Below are positions 22,169-33,815 of a stretch of 64,000 nt of DNA, one piece after another. Under the pieces are notes generated by a model. It saw only the letters and a list, made by a program, of their open reading frames with translations. It ran no database searches and was not told the DNA's origin. The stretch comes from Phlebotomus papatasi (taxonomy: Eukaryota; Arthropoda; Insecta; Diptera; Psychodidae): contig NC_077224.1 of the NCBI RefSeq assembly GCF_024763615.1, positions 53,020,712-53,084,711 on the forward strand. Reading direction: 5' to 3'. A program made the position numbers and the translations under genes. Numbering within the stretch: position 1 is the first letter of the stretch; every line of letters starts with the position of its first letter.

Positions 22169-22180
22169 TAATAGTTCAGA
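22169..22180. repeat. Target-site duplication of the Jockey element, 5' side
   Basis: TAATAGTTCAGA, directly beyond the inferred 5' end of the element (which reads GGATTCCGGTTTGGATCG on the - strand). Pairs with 16292-16303. Confidence 0.7.
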
Positions 22181-22362
22181 ATATTCTAATAACTCTTAAT
22201 AAATTCCTATACATTTTTAATTTTTTAAATTTAATATAATATTAAATGAAATGGCAAAGCGTCTCGTGTTTAGCGAAATGCCCGAACTCGTGACTTATAT
22301 AAGGCTAAAACATTTTTGGTAAGTTTTTTGGTAAAAGCGGAAAGCAAAAAATTCACTTGCTA

Positions 22363-22583
22363 GGGTAAAGTGATATAATTTGGAATTCGTTTTATAAGTT
22401 GGGCAATTCGCCGTGACAAGTTGGACATGGCTTTTTTCTTGATAAATACAGTACAAAATTTGTTTTTAAGCACAAGGAACCAAATTAAAAAAATTAAAGC
22501 ATTAAAAATATACAAATAAAGACAAATCAAGACAAAAGGCCCTGCCCAAATTGTACCATTGTCCAACTTGTACCACTTTACCC
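22363..22583. mobile_element. TA-flanked MITE with GGGTAAAGTGGTACAA ends
   Basis: Left end GGGTAAAGTGATATAATTTG and inward-read right end GGGTAAAGTGGTACAAGTTG, bordered by TA (22361-22362 and 22584-22585); 221 bp. It sits inside a low-complexity array (GGTAAGTaaaaa units lie on both sides), so it inserted after the array formed. Confidence 0.82.
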
Positions 22584-22589
22584 TAAGTA

Positions 22590-23640
22590 AAACATCAAAA
22601 TTGGTAAATAAAAAGGAAAAATTTGGTAAGTAAAAAAAAATCAAAAATGGCAATTAAAAAATTAAAATAAGTAAGTGAAAAAATCTAATTGCCAAGTACA
22701 AAATCAAAAATTGAAGTAAAAAAATTAAAAATAATAAGTAAAAAAATAAAAATGGTAAGTATAGAAATCAAAAATGGTAAGTAAAAAAATCAAAAATAGT
22801 AAGTAAAAAACCAAAAAGTACAAGTATATTTTATAACTTTCCAAAAATTTTCCTTTGCCCAGGAAATTTGCTTATGCCGAACGGTGAAACTAATAATTTC
22901 TCAAAACGCAGAAAATTTCACGAATAGTTTCCGAAAACATAGAATATTTTCCTTTGCCTCAGCAAGCGACACTGATAACATCCCAAAACATAGAAAGTTT
23001 TCCTTTGCCCCAAAGAGCGAAATTCATAAATTCGCGAAGCACGAAAATTTCCCTTTGCCCCAAAGAGCAGAACTAATAATTTCGCAATACATAGAAAATT
23101 TCCTTTTCCCCAAAGGGCAGAACTTGACACAGAGAATTTCCTTTTGCCCCAACAGGCGATACTGATAAATTCCAAAACACAGAAAATTTCCCTTTGTCTC
23201 AAAGGACAGAATTAATAACTTCCCAAAACATAGAAAATTTCCCTTTGCCCTAAACAGCAGAACTAATAACTTCCCAAAACATAGAAAAATTCCCTTTCCC
23301 CAAAGGGCTGAACTAATAATTTGCTAAAACACAGAAAATCTCCTTTTGACCCAAAGGGCACAATTTATAACTTCCCAAAACAGAGAAAATTTCCCTATGC
23401 CCCAAGGGACAGAATTAATAACTTCCCAAAACAGAAAATTTCCTTTTCCCCCAACAGGCGTTATTGATAAATTCATAAACAGAAAATTTTCCATTCTCCT
23501 AACAATGAAATATTTTCACATTTTTGATTTTTTTTACCTACCAATTTTGTTTTTTTTTTTACATACCATTTTAGATTTTCTTACTTACCATTTTTTAATT
23601 TTTTTACTAACAATTTTACCAAAATACTTACCTTATATAA
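22590..23640. repeat. Fold-back structure: 51-bp minisatellite core between inverted low-complexity arms
   Basis: Left arm 22590-22830 repeats AAATCAAAAATGGTAAGTAA. The core, 22890-23500, holds about 11 units of roughly 51 bp with the landmark ACAGAAAATTTCCCTTTGCC followed by CAAAG-GCAGAACTAATAACT. The right arm 23510-23632 is the complement of the left (TTTTTTACTTACCATTTT). Reading frames through it are repeat artefacts. It ends at a TAATAATAATAATAATGG microsatellite. Confidence 0.85.
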
Positions 23641-23706
23641 TAATAATAATAATGGTGGGACAACAATTCATAAATGAACTTATGTCTTCCCGTAAAGCGA
23701 GTTTTT

Positions 23707-23912
23707 AACATCCATTATTATTTTTTCTATACAGGGATGGGGTTGACTGACAGTCTTATGCCACGTGGAATTAAGTACAGTGAAGCTCACTGAATGTAAT
23801 TCGAAAGCTTTTAACGCTCGAAAAATTCCTGGTGACCTAAAGGGGATTCGAACTAGGAAAACTTGCATCATAGAACGAGTGCTCTACCACTTGACCCATT
23901 GAGTGCCCTCGT
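23707..23912 (-). mobile_element. tRNA-derived SINE
   Basis: On the - strand from about 23908: GGGCACTCAATGGGTCAAGT then GGTAGAGCACTCG (A-box like), TATGATGCAAG, and AGTTCGAATCCCC (B box, 23854-23842), then an unrelated body of about 120 nt ending in AAAAAATAATAATGG. The anticodon stem and acceptor stem do not close, so this is not a working tRNA. The polymerase III promoter layout is that of a SINE head. Confidence 0.55.
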
Positions 23913-24925
23913 GACTTAGATGCTATTACCTCAAAAGTACTATCGCATCATTTACGGTTTATTCATTCAGAACCGATTTAAAATGATTCTTATTCCACTT
24001 AAAGGATCGCTTAAAATATTTTACGTGTATTGATTTTTAGATAAAAATTAGTTATCGGTTCATGATCGGTGATGAATAGTAATTTACAACTTTTTTAAAC
24101 CAATTCGGACCTATCAGTAATTCAAACACCTTTCGCATCATTTACGGTTTTTTTGTTCACAACCGATTTGAACTGATTCTTAAAATCACTCAAATGATCG
24201 CTCAAAATAATTTACGAGTATTGTTTTTTGGATAAAAATTACTTTTCGGTTCACAATCGGTTTATTAGTAGTTCACAACTGGTTCAGACCTATCGGTAAT
24301 TCAAAGACCTTTCCAACGAGTCCAAATGCGATACCATTTCTTTGAGAAATACACCTTTCTAGAGCTATTTTAACGTTTGACATCTTGAGCAATCTAAAAC
24401 AAAAAGAACTATCTTGGAGAGGAAAGGAAGGAATCGGGTATAAGGAGCAGGTTAATTATGGGATGCTTGACTTATGGGACGGGGAAGTTCCTTCGAAGAT
24501 CCCAAGTGTAAACCTATTCAAATCCTTCCTGGACCGCTTCTAAACCGTTGCGGTGTCATTGACCTCTGGGTCTTTTTCACTGTACCCAATAGAGAGCCGA
24601 GAGAGTCAGTCCGATCTAGAACGTCACAGAAAAGAAGAACGTGTGGACTTGGTTAGTTTCTTAAAAGAGCTCATTCCCTATCACTCTTTCCAATATAAGA
24701 AATCGACCGGTAGTTTACACAAGTCTCTATCTCTTATCATTTGGCCTGTTGAAGTAGTAAGATACAGACAGAGAGACAGACGTACGAACAAAAAGCATGA
24801 CGTCATTCCTCAGAAATCGTCAGAAACGCGAGGACATGTTGAGCAAAGAGGTTTCTAAGGGTGGGGAAGTTCTTTGGTGGTGAAAAAAACGAGGGATTAT
24901 ACTGCTCTGTCTGTGGAGTTCGAGC
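23908..24925 (+). repeat. Long copy of compound repeat A
   Basis: Begins TGCCCTCGTGACTTAGATGC, contains two copies of a ~185-bp AACCGATTtgAActGATTCT unit (23.94-24.11 and 24.13-24.31 kb), then the ACAGACAGAGAGACAGACG - GACGTCATTCC block and ends TCTGTGGAGTTCGAGCAGTAAAA. The same order is seen at 53895-54565. The short frames at 24474-24858 belong to the repeat. Confidence 0.65.
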
Positions 24926-26724
24926 AGTAAAATTCTCCCATTTTAGCCTAATTGTGGTAGTTTGACAAGAAACTTTTAAAATTTATAAAACTCTGCACAC
25001 AATCACAAAAGTTTTTATAATCTTTTTAATAATCCAGAGAAATATTTTAAAAACAATAATAATAATTAAACTCCAGCAGACAGATTTCCAAAATTTCTTT
25101 CCAGAAGTTGCAAATTACTGAAACGATATTTAAGCAAAGTCTTTTTATGAAAATAAAAAAAAGGAATGTATTTCAGGAATGGCAACATGAAGAAATATTT
25201 TATCGTGATGCTTTTAAGACTCAAAATAAAGTATGAATAAGAGATGCAAGTTATGATTTCAACGCTTACAATTTTGAATCTGTCTCTGCACTTTGTTTAT
25301 ATCTCAAGACTTTTATACTCCAACTTGAACGTTTGATTGACGGAAAGGAAAAAAAAAGCGGAGTTGGGAAGAGATTCGGCAAAATTGTTGTTAAATTCAC
25401 CCGAGAAAATAACTTAGGGGGCAAAGATGGGTAATCAAAAGATGAGAGAATTTGTATAAAGTCAGGGAGAGATTTCCACAAGAACCTCCCTTACGATGCT
25501 GCTCAAGAGGCAAGTAATTGAATGTAGAATAATATAGCAGCACTTGGTCGTGAATATGAATGAGTATTTTTTCTGCATTAATTTCACGAGAAAATCTCAT
25601 TATGTTTGTGCATTTTAAGCGATGCAACTCAATTTAAAATGTTGTGAAAAATAATGGATTTTTAATGAAGGACGTGGTTGATTTCTGACCCTTTCCATCA
25701 AAATGATTTTGATTTATTTTTGTACTTTTTGTAGAACACAATCATAAAAGCGAAGAAATTGATATTTGATTTTAATTCCAAGTCAATGAGAATTTGGGAA
25801 GAAAACTACGAGCAGTTGCACCAAATCGTTCGAATATTTCGGTTGGTTTCATGGCTTGACCATCCATACCGATATCCTTTACTTTTCTCCATATGGGGGA
25901 GGGTGTTTGGGGATAGAATTCGACCATCTGTGAGATTCAAGTGGGCAAATGGCCGATTAGGAGGTAAACAAGTGGAAACTCAATAATTTTCCCATTAAAG
26001 TCCATTTCACTGGACTTGACCGATTCATTTGTTCAGTTGCCAGACAATGCCAATGTACCCAAATGATTTTTCAGCATCACTCCCTCCTTATACCATTCAA
26101 CCCATAGATAATTTAATTACCATCCAACCATGTATCAATAATCAATGATTTTGAACTGGTCACTCTTCGAGTTGATACAAAAACCGTCAATCCTCATATA
26201 TTCCCAATGTTTATTCACATGGAAAACTGAGAGTGGAAAACTCATGACTTTTTTGCTCATCACAACCCCATATATCCCAATACCAGCAATAAGATATTTA
26301 TTGTGCTAGTCAGGGAATAGAACAAACAGAGAGACAAACAAGAATATTCCTGGAAGGAATCGGCGGAAGTTGTTGGCGGATGAATCCTTAAGTGGCTGCA
26401 GAAAGATTCACCATTTAAGATTCACATCACGCTATCATAATAATAATTATGTTAAACGTTTAAAAACAAATGTTAACTATATCTTAAACATGTCATATTC
26501 AAATTGATTGCTCCTACGTGACCCAATTGCTTTGGGAAACACTTGTCCCAGGAGACTCTTTAAGATTTCATCAACACAAACTATTTCAAGATGGGTGATT
26601 TCCTCATGGAATAAACTTCAAATCGAAGTGGAATCCTCATATTGTGGTAGAAATACATTAACCTAAACCCCAAGAAACGTTTTCTGATCTGTGCCATGTT
26701 GCAAAACAGTCTAATGTAAGACTC
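24926..26724. other. Intergenic, no supported gene
   Basis: Fairly complex sequence with a few 60-80 codon chance frames (for example 25759-25986) that show no domain or splice support. Confidence 0.4.
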
Positions 26725-26726
26725 TA

Positions 26727-27647
26727 GGGTGGAATTACCAGTTCTCGCCAGTGCCCCACTTCTCGCCACTTACATTGAAATCGCTATTTTTCGCAATTTA
26801 TGAAATAAATGAGTCGCAATTTTTTTTGTATTGTTTCTGCTTCTACGCATAGAATCGAAAAATAATAATTATTCGTTTTGGATTCACGATTTTGATCACT
26901 TTTTAGAGCAATATTTTAAGCAAGTGCATCGAATCCAACATCTCTTACCAAATGTACTAAGTGTCGTCAAATTTTCATCAGGCCAAAAATACCTATTTGG
27001 GTAAATAAATTGTCTATTGAATATTTAATTGCACTTGTGGAATACATAAAATTTGTATTTAGTCAATTAATATTTCATTTTATATTATTTTTGTATAAAA
27101 ATGAGGCATGGCGAGAAGTGGTAATATTCTGGAATTGATTTTACCACCTGTCGCCATATCTTTTCAATAGGCGACGCTAACTTCACTTCGTACATTCTCA
27201 GTTGTCAAATCTGCATTGTTTACTTTCTGCAAAAGCCCCATAATTTGATTTCTCAAATAAAAGTGAAGAAAAATCATTTAAAGAGAGTAATAATAAAGTG
27301 ATCACAAGGAAAGAGAAATGGTGAATGTATTCTTTTCATAGCATTGCCTAAAATAACCGAGTGTGGTTCTTTTCAAGTGGGTGGCGAGAAGTGGTTACAA
27401 ATTTTACAAAACTGGCGAAAAGTGGTAAAAAGTGGCGACGAAATGGTTATTTTTGCATTATTAATAAAAATCAGTTTTTTAAGTAGTCCAGCGTTATGTT
27501 CTAGGATTATTGTTTTCACGTATCTAGAGCCAATACATCTAAGTAACTTTGGGTCAAATTTGACTTATCTTGTAACAAGGATTCAAAAGTTATGATTAAA
27601 TGAATTTAATTTTTTCCTAAACATGGCGATAGCCGGTTATTCCACCC
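26727..27647. mobile_element. 921-bp TA-flanked non-autonomous transposon, family G copy 1
   Basis: Ends GGGTGGAATTACCAGTTCTC and (inward) GGGTGGAATAACCGGCTATC with TA on both sides (26725-26726, 27648-27649). The internal sequence repeats GGCGAGAAGTGG and variants at least six times near both ends, probable transposase-binding sites. No transposase coding sequence; an 83-codon frame at 27344-27595 corresponds to a broken frame in copy 2 and is not a credible protein. A close copy in opposite orientation is at 41379-42294. Confidence 0.88.
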
Positions 27648-27649
27648 TA

Positions 27650-28045
27650 TAGAACTGTGCGTTCTTCTATCTCAGGCCGGAAAAACATGAAACAGTGAGA
27701 CAGTTTACAATATATAAAAAAATGCGTTTTTTCAATTAATAGAAAATTTAGGAAAAACACGTTGAATATTTCGAAAAATTATTTTTTTTTTAATTTTTTG
27801 CACCATTTGAACTTATCGTGAAAAAAATACGATACTTTCAAGGCTTATTAGGTTTCTTCATAATTCTTGAAAATATTTGATCAGCTGAGACATACTCATC
27901 TTAATATTGAGGACGAGACTTTGGCGATATTTAGAGTGGCAGAAAGAAGCAAAGCTTGGGTCAACTACAATTACAAGGCTTATACAGGCTTTAGACTACA
28001 GACTTATGGCTGAGACTTAGCGCTTAAGTCATAGTCCGAAAGAAT
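27650..28045. other. Intergenic, no feature seen
   Basis: AT-rich sequence between two repeats; nothing supportable. Confidence 0.35.
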
Positions 28046-28500
28046 CAGATTATGACTAATACGGGCTTCAGACCTAAGGGTTAGCCATAAGGCTTAACTT
28101 CTTTAATTTCTTATTAGTCAATTTTTTTTTGGAAAACTTTGACTTAGAAATCGACTATTAAGTGGAATTTATCAATTCGAATCAAAAGAACAAATTAAAT
28201 TGGTTGCTATTTAGGATTTTGAGACCTTCAGAAACTAGGCTAAACCTCTTGTCTGAATACGGTTTAAGCCCAAAACTTTGGAGATTTATACAGATTTCAG
28301 ACCTGAGACTTAGCCACGTGGCTTAAGTTCTCTAATTTTTCAACAATCAAGATTTTTCGAAAAAAATGTGACTTAAGGTAGGTTTATTAAGGACAAAAGC
28401 TCTATTAAATTCTGAAAAAGCAATAAAATTAGGTGTTATTTAGGATTTTGAGATCTTCGGGAACTAGGCTAAAGTCTTAAGACCGCTTTAGCTAAGTCTT
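28046..28500. repeat. Two adjacent ~215-bp palindrome-ended repeats, family I
   Basis: Each starts near TACGGGCTTCAGACCTAAGG / ATACAGATTTCAGACCTGAG, goes through TTAGCCA-A-GGCTTAA-TTCT, and ends at TTAGGATTTTGAGAcCTTC then ctAGGCTAAA..CT. The two ends are imperfect inverted repeats. Further copies: 29455-29870 (two, back to back), 32830-33048 and 49205-49840. Confidence 0.65.
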
Positions 28501-28923
28501 CGTTAAAACGAATGTTTAGTGCTTTGTTAGTGGCTTATCGAAGATGACACATCGTTGCAGTGACACAGTGAAACATAAATTAAGTGATTTCGAAGATTAA
28601 AGAAAGAATTTTGCGGTGTTAGGGAAGCGTTTTAAAATATTCTGAACGAAAAACTTTGATATCCTTGTTGAAATCAAAAAAGCACAAAATGAAATTTCTC
28701 CACCATATTCGAGAGAGAGATATTTTGTGCATAAACGTTTGAAAATGCACTTTGTTTCTGTTTTCGGTTAATGCCATTTGACAGTCCTCCAGATCCCAAT
28801 GTTCTTAGAATATAAACACAAAAGTCTCAATTTAAATCTGAAGAGGTTTCTAGCTCATCCTCACTCAGCAACGAAGCCATCTTAGCGAGAAACTGGCATA
28901 AGTCTCAGGTCTGAAGCTGGCAT
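28501..28923. other. Intergenic, no feature seen
   Basis: No gene, repeat or RNA that I can support. Confidence 0.35.
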
Positions 28924-29053
28924 GCCCTAAACATACACGGTTTAAACCAAGAGATGGCTTAGTGGGAAACCGATGGAAGTGTAGTCTAATCATTATTTTG
29001 ATTATAATTAAGTAAAGCTGTCTCTCGGCTTAAGCCATAGGTCTGTGTAGCAC
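28924..29053. mobile_element. Palindromic MITE, family C copy 4
   Basis: Decayed left end (CAAGAGATGGCTTAGTGGGA) and well-kept right end (AGCTGTCTCTCGGCTTAAGC) around ATTATTTTGATTATAATTA, the same core as the copy at 43.2 kb. Confidence 0.65.
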
Positions 29054-29454
29054 ATTAGGCTTCTTTCCACACTTTACAATTTAGTGCCTAGAACTTTGGC
29101 TTGAGAGACAATTCGTCAGTTGGTATTTCCCTCTGTAGAGCAAAGTCGGCCCCTTCGGGCAGCATTCTTGGGGTGTATGTGTTAGGTCTATAACGCTACT
29201 GCAGCCAAACAGCTTCAGTACTAAATTAAGTCATAGCTCTCGGCTGGGACATCCTGCGGTCACACGGAAAGTGTGTAACTTTTCGATCAAGAAAAGGAGC
29301 AATGGCCTCGCCCGCCTGGCCACTTAGCTACACTTGTCGTCTAAAAGAATGATAAAGACCTGTGTCCTATAGGTATGTACACTATAATTGGGACGGGATG
29401 GCTTCTTCCAAGTGGAACCGTTGACTGACCTCGACGACAAACTCAGAGTTGGTG
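29054..29454. other. GC-richer unassigned block
   Basis: Noticeably less AT-rich than its surroundings (for example GGCCTCGCCCGCCTGGCCAC at about 29305). Reading frames are broken in all directions. May be an old transposon piece; nothing recognisable. Confidence 0.3.
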
Positions 29455-29870
29455 GAGTCTAAAACGGTCTTCAAACTAAAGGTGTAGCTCAGTTTCCGAA
29501 GGTCTCAAAATAATAAATAAAAGTCTATTTTATTATTTTTTTTCTAAATGTGTTATGATACTAATTTGCTTTTAATAATTCAATCCAAGTCAGCATTTTC
29601 CAAAAACAAAAAAAAAATTGACTGATAAGCAATAGGAAAAGTTAAGCCTTATACGAGATTCAGACTTAAAGCTTAGCCATATGGCTTTACTCTTCTAATT
29701 TTTTATCAGTCAAGTTTTTTTTTGGAGAATTTTGACACAGGATTGGACAAAGAGAAAAGGTTAGGTTTAAAAAAAAAACAATAAAATAGCTTGTTTTTAG
29801 GATTTCGATGCTATCGAGAAATGGGTTAAATCTCTAGCTTGAAAAGTGCTTTAATGCCTTAATGCCTGTA
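29455..29870. repeat. Family I repeat, two copies back to back
   Basis: 29455-29665 is in reverse orientation (AAACTAAAGGTGTAGCTCAG then CCGAAGGTCTC, ending AGTTAAGCCTTATACGAGA). 29648-29870 is forward (ATTCAGACTTAAAGCTTAGC to TTAGGATTTCGATGCTATCG). They share a terminus, giving a head-to-head pair. Confidence 0.55.
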
Positions 29871-30969
29871 TCTGTATAAGGCCACCGATTCTTTTAACCT
29901 AAATTAATCAAAAATGTTCGAAAATGGCTTTCAATCATTTCTTATGCCTCCGCTCCACTTTTTAAATCAGGAAAACTCCATGAAATTAAAATTTACATCC
30001 TATTTTATCAAACCCAAATTGAATTGAAGTAAATTGAATTTATTATGATTGGCAAAAGACGAAGAAGAGTGCAAAAGAGTGCGATAGACATAGTTGTATC
30101 TAAAACATTTAAGTAAAAAAAAGGATGTGAGTTTTGATTTCATGAAATTTGTCTTACCTAAAAAGCGTGCCGGAACCAAAGTCATTATAACGTTTTTTTA
30201 TCAAGAGTAATTAATTTTTCCGAAAGTGTGTTTCTCGCTCGATTAATACAAGTTTGTGTTTAATCAAAAGGTTTTAAAATTCATGAAAAATCAAAACCTA
30301 TTTGAAGCTGTTATTACTCTGAAATGACCTAATTATGAGCACTTAATAACTTTTGGCCTGGAGTTAAATTGCATTTTTTCAAATTTTTAAATAGATATTC
30401 TCGCAGATTTTGTAAATTTCGTTAGCATGATGCAAGTCCACGAGTTAAATGATTTTAATCCAGACAATTATTCTAATATAGTGTTGAATATCCAGGTCAC
30501 AAATTTAAGTACTTTAAAACTATTGAAATACTTTATAAAGCTTTTCACTTCTGCGATTTTCACAACGGAACATGTGGATATATTCTCCTCAGGATTCGTC
30601 TTTCGAAGATCAATGGGGATTGCTCTTGAGCTTATGCATTAGAAAAGTCATACAATCACGGAAATACTTGTATAGTACTAGATGCAGGAAGTGACTGTGT
30701 ATGGATATACATCTTGACTTTCATTGGAACTGAGTTACAGTCCAATTTCTGACTCATTTAAAATTTATTTCAATGATTAATGTTTTATCGTTTGTGGTTC
30801 TTGAGCAAATTCTATTTAGTTGGTTAAGTTGCATCAGTTGCAGTATTGATGAAATGATGAATGTCATTCTCTGAGACGATTCTCGAACGAGTTCAGCTTT
30901 AAGCATCTAAAATATGGGAAATATGAAGGATATATTAATAATGGTAGAGAACTTGAGCATTTATGGATG
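29871..30969. other. Intergenic, no supported gene
   Basis: AT-rich with short chance frames only. Confidence 0.4.
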
Positions 30970-30971
30970 TA

Positions 30972-31929
30972 GGGGGAACTGGGGCAGTAGTAAACAGGTG
31001 TAGTTGTAAACACTGTGACTTTTTCATTAATTTTAAGACTCCAGAGGACAAAACCCATAAGCATTCATAGATACCATGGGGATGTATGTCCACAGAAGAA
31101 TTGGTCAATAAAATCCTAGTACTTTAAAAATAAAAATCATTTTTCTCGAAAGTGTTAATATTTCGATTATTTTGGTCATTTGGATTTCCACCTAGAAATT
31201 GAGAACTGTGTAAAATAATCGAAATGTAGCAATACCAGTTCTTTCCTACAACCTTTAGGGTTATATTAATGTATTTACTAAAGATATTGAGATTCTCAAT
31301 TTTTTAAAAGAATTAGCAATTGGACAGAAAACAGCATTTGGGGTAGATGTAAACAGGCAATTTTCCTGTAATTGTAGATGTCGTGAGTGTAGAATAAATG
31401 GCAATTTTTTTTGTTTTCATGCGAAATTTCTAATTAATTGACTACGAAAAAAAATGGTGGCTCTGTGTTCAATAAAAAGTCACATGATGTCAAAATATAG
31501 GAAAAATCCATTGAAAAATGTCTTTGATTTGCATGCTTTTAGTTTTTTTTTGCTATTTTAATTATTCTTTTTAAAAGTGTAGTGATTTTTTGAAAATATA
31601 CAATCTATATATCTCTGAAGTAATTAAAATAATTGAAAGTGGTGCAAAGTTAATTTGAAGGGTGGAAAAAAGGGTGTTTACATCCTCCCCAGAAAGTGTT
31701 TACTTCTACCCCAGGTATTTTGTGAAAACAGAAAAATGCATAGTGATACAAATTTTATTTTTATGCAAAGCTCAAAAGTTTTCCAGCATCCGCATTACCC
31801 TCGATGTATTGCCTATACCCAAGGGTAAAACATGAGATAAGAAAAATTTTCGGAAAAACCACTGTGTGCTTGGAAAATCGCCTCAAATACGCATCTATCG
31901 AAAATGGTTACATGTGCCCCAGTCTCCCC
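30972..31929. mobile_element. 958-bp TA-flanked non-autonomous transposon, family H copy 1
   Basis: Ends GGGGGAACTGGGGCAGTAGT and (inward) GGGGAGACTGGGGCACATGT with TA at 30970-30971 and 31930-31931. The motif GGGG-AG-TGTAAACAGG recurs internally (about 30984, 31342, 31680), as GTTTACTTCTACCCC on the other strand near 31700. No transposase. A 215-bp internally deleted-type relative is at 49339-49553. Confidence 0.87.
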
Positions 31930-31931
31930 TA

Positions 31932-32829
31932 AATGATTCAATGTTATAAACAGTTTTAAGAACAGCTTAGCTAAATTGTCAATAGCTAGAGCTTTCTTAA
32001 ACGGGAAATTGTTAAATACTTTATAGCTTTTCAAATTAATAGTTGTAAAATTGTAATAAGTAATTGCTTAAGCTCAATCCGTAAGGAAATTTTCTGCTCA
32101 TCCGAATAGATAAAAAAGCAATATTGATTGATTGATTGAATTTTGGGATACAAGACGCTCAAGGATAAAAAGGTGCCAAATTGTTGCCAATAAATATTTT
32201 ATTGACAAACATTATGGTCCTTATGCCGCATGGAGCGTAATATGCTGTAGGAGGAGCAACAACAACAAAAAAGTGTAAGAGATACAGTATGTTATGGTTG
32301 TAAATCGTACAAGTCATTTATGCGGATACCAAAGCCATACACATTATAACCTTTTAATGTGGTGTTTAACCCTCCCTCTCCAGCAAGAATATTGTAGGCG
32401 ATACCACCCATCTAGCTGTATGTAGTCATATAATAACAAATAAGTAATGTTCCACCGAATACATAATCGACACCACAAATGCCGACATTTTGTGATTTAT
32501 GAACTACAAGATTCAATTTAAATGGCATAGTGGCTTTAGGTTTGCATTTACGGCTTTACCATCACCCTTTAGCATCAGATATCATAAATTGCGTGCGAAC
32601 TGCGGAGTAAAGGTTATCAATTGCATTTTCTTTATCGACAGCCTTCAAAAGTAATTATAAAATACTCAATTAATTGTAATTAATTTCAGAATTTTGATTT
32701 ATATGCTTCTCATTTGCTGAGTATTAAATAATTTTATTGCTCAAACTCACAGATACTATATCTGGTCAAATTCGGAAAATTAATTATAAATGCTTCAAAC
32801 CCAGATTTTTTCACTGAATTTGGGCTTAA
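31932..32829. other. Intergenic, no supported gene
   Basis: Nothing beyond short chance frames; a TTGATTGATTGATTGA microsatellite sits near 32126. Confidence 0.4.
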
Positions 32830-33048
32830 GATTATACCTTAAGGCCAACTTCAGACTGAAGGTTTAGCCCAGTTCCCGAAGGTATCAAAAATCTTAATAA
32901 CAAGCAATTTTATTGATTTTTCAAAATCTAATGAATCATTTGCCCTTAGTATTCAATCCTAAACAACAATTTCCTAAAAAATCATGTTTGATGAGGAATT
33001 AGAAGAGTTAAGCCAGATAGCTAAGCCTTAGGTCTGAAGCCCGTATAA
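32830..33048. repeat. Family I repeat, reverse orientation
   Basis: AACTTCAGACTGAAGGTTTA and CAGTTCCCGAAGGTATCAAA at one end, GAGTTAAGCC-GCTAAGCCTT and GGTCTGAAGCCCGTATAAGG at the other; about 219 bp. Confidence 0.65.
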
Positions 33049-33132
33049 GGGTAAAATGAACCAATTGACTTTGAAAATTCACTAAGCTAAGTTTGTTATT
33101 TAAAATTTCGAGATATTCAGGAACTGAACTAA

Positions 33133-33812
33133 TGGCGCTATTCCAATGAAAAAATGAGCATGTGTTTTTTGGACATTACTGTTCTCAAGTACTAAAAAGA
33201 CTATGACTGTTCCCACATGTTATTTCAATTAATGTCAGATGGCATTGTGATCGGGTGAAATCTTGCTCGGCGAGAATATTCAAATTCGGATTTCGGTTGG
33301 GAAATCGACAAGATTAATTTAATGTTTTCACTTTCATAGTATTTTCTACATTTTCTTTATCATGATTGACAAGATGTAAGGTTCTTCTCTCTATACAAAG
33401 ACTTCATATTTTTTCCAGTCCTCGTTGTGTTTCAATATCACCATAAAAAAGAAAAGTTCAACCGAAATTCGAATTCGAATAATCCCTCCAAGCAAGCTTT
33501 CACTCGATCACAATGCCATCTGACATTCAGTCAATGTGGAGTAACCTGTCATGTTAGTCATGTCAGCTTGGTGACGTGATGCAGTTGGATGGTCGGGAGT
33601 AAGCAACTTTAGCCTCGACCGCGGGTTTTCCCAGGTTTTCCATGAGTTTTCTCGTGAATTCTCAGTGGTGAAAAGTCGGCGAGCAGCATTAAAATTCTCT
33701 ACTCATTATTTTCCTTGAAATGACGTATGGGAACAGACAAAGGTGTTCTTTAGTACTTGAGAACAGTAATGTGCTAAAAAAATATGGTCGCTTTTTCATT
33801 GAAATAGCACCA
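33133..33812. mobile_element. 680-bp long-terminal-inverted-repeat element with TAA duplication
   Basis: Ends TGGCGCTATTCCAATGAAAA and (inward) TGGTGCTATTTCAATGAAAA, bordered by TAA at 33130-33132 and 33813-33815. The inverted arms extend well inside (CATTACTGTTCTCAAGTACT on both; CAGATGGCATTGTGATCG deeper). The right arm carries about 170 extra bp (33550-33720) absent from the left. The TAA/TTA-type duplication suggests a PIF/Harbinger relative; no coding capacity. Confidence 0.82.
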
Positions 33813-33815
33813 TAA

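Noticed and set aside
17989..22171. TTAGGATTA near 17990 and AATCCTAA near 22164 as retrotransposon target duplication
   Set aside because: They are in inverted, not direct, orientation, so they cannot be a target-site duplication; the direct 12-bp repeat at 16292 and 22169 fits instead.
22890..23500. Regularly spaced repeats that could suggest a CRISPR-like array
   Set aside because: Units are directly adjacent ~51-bp tandem copies with no unique spacers, in a eukaryotic context.
23825..23912. Possible tRNA gene on the - strand
   Set aside because: A- and B-box-like sequences are present, but the anticodon and acceptor stems do not close and a non-tRNA body follows, so it is annotated as a SINE head.
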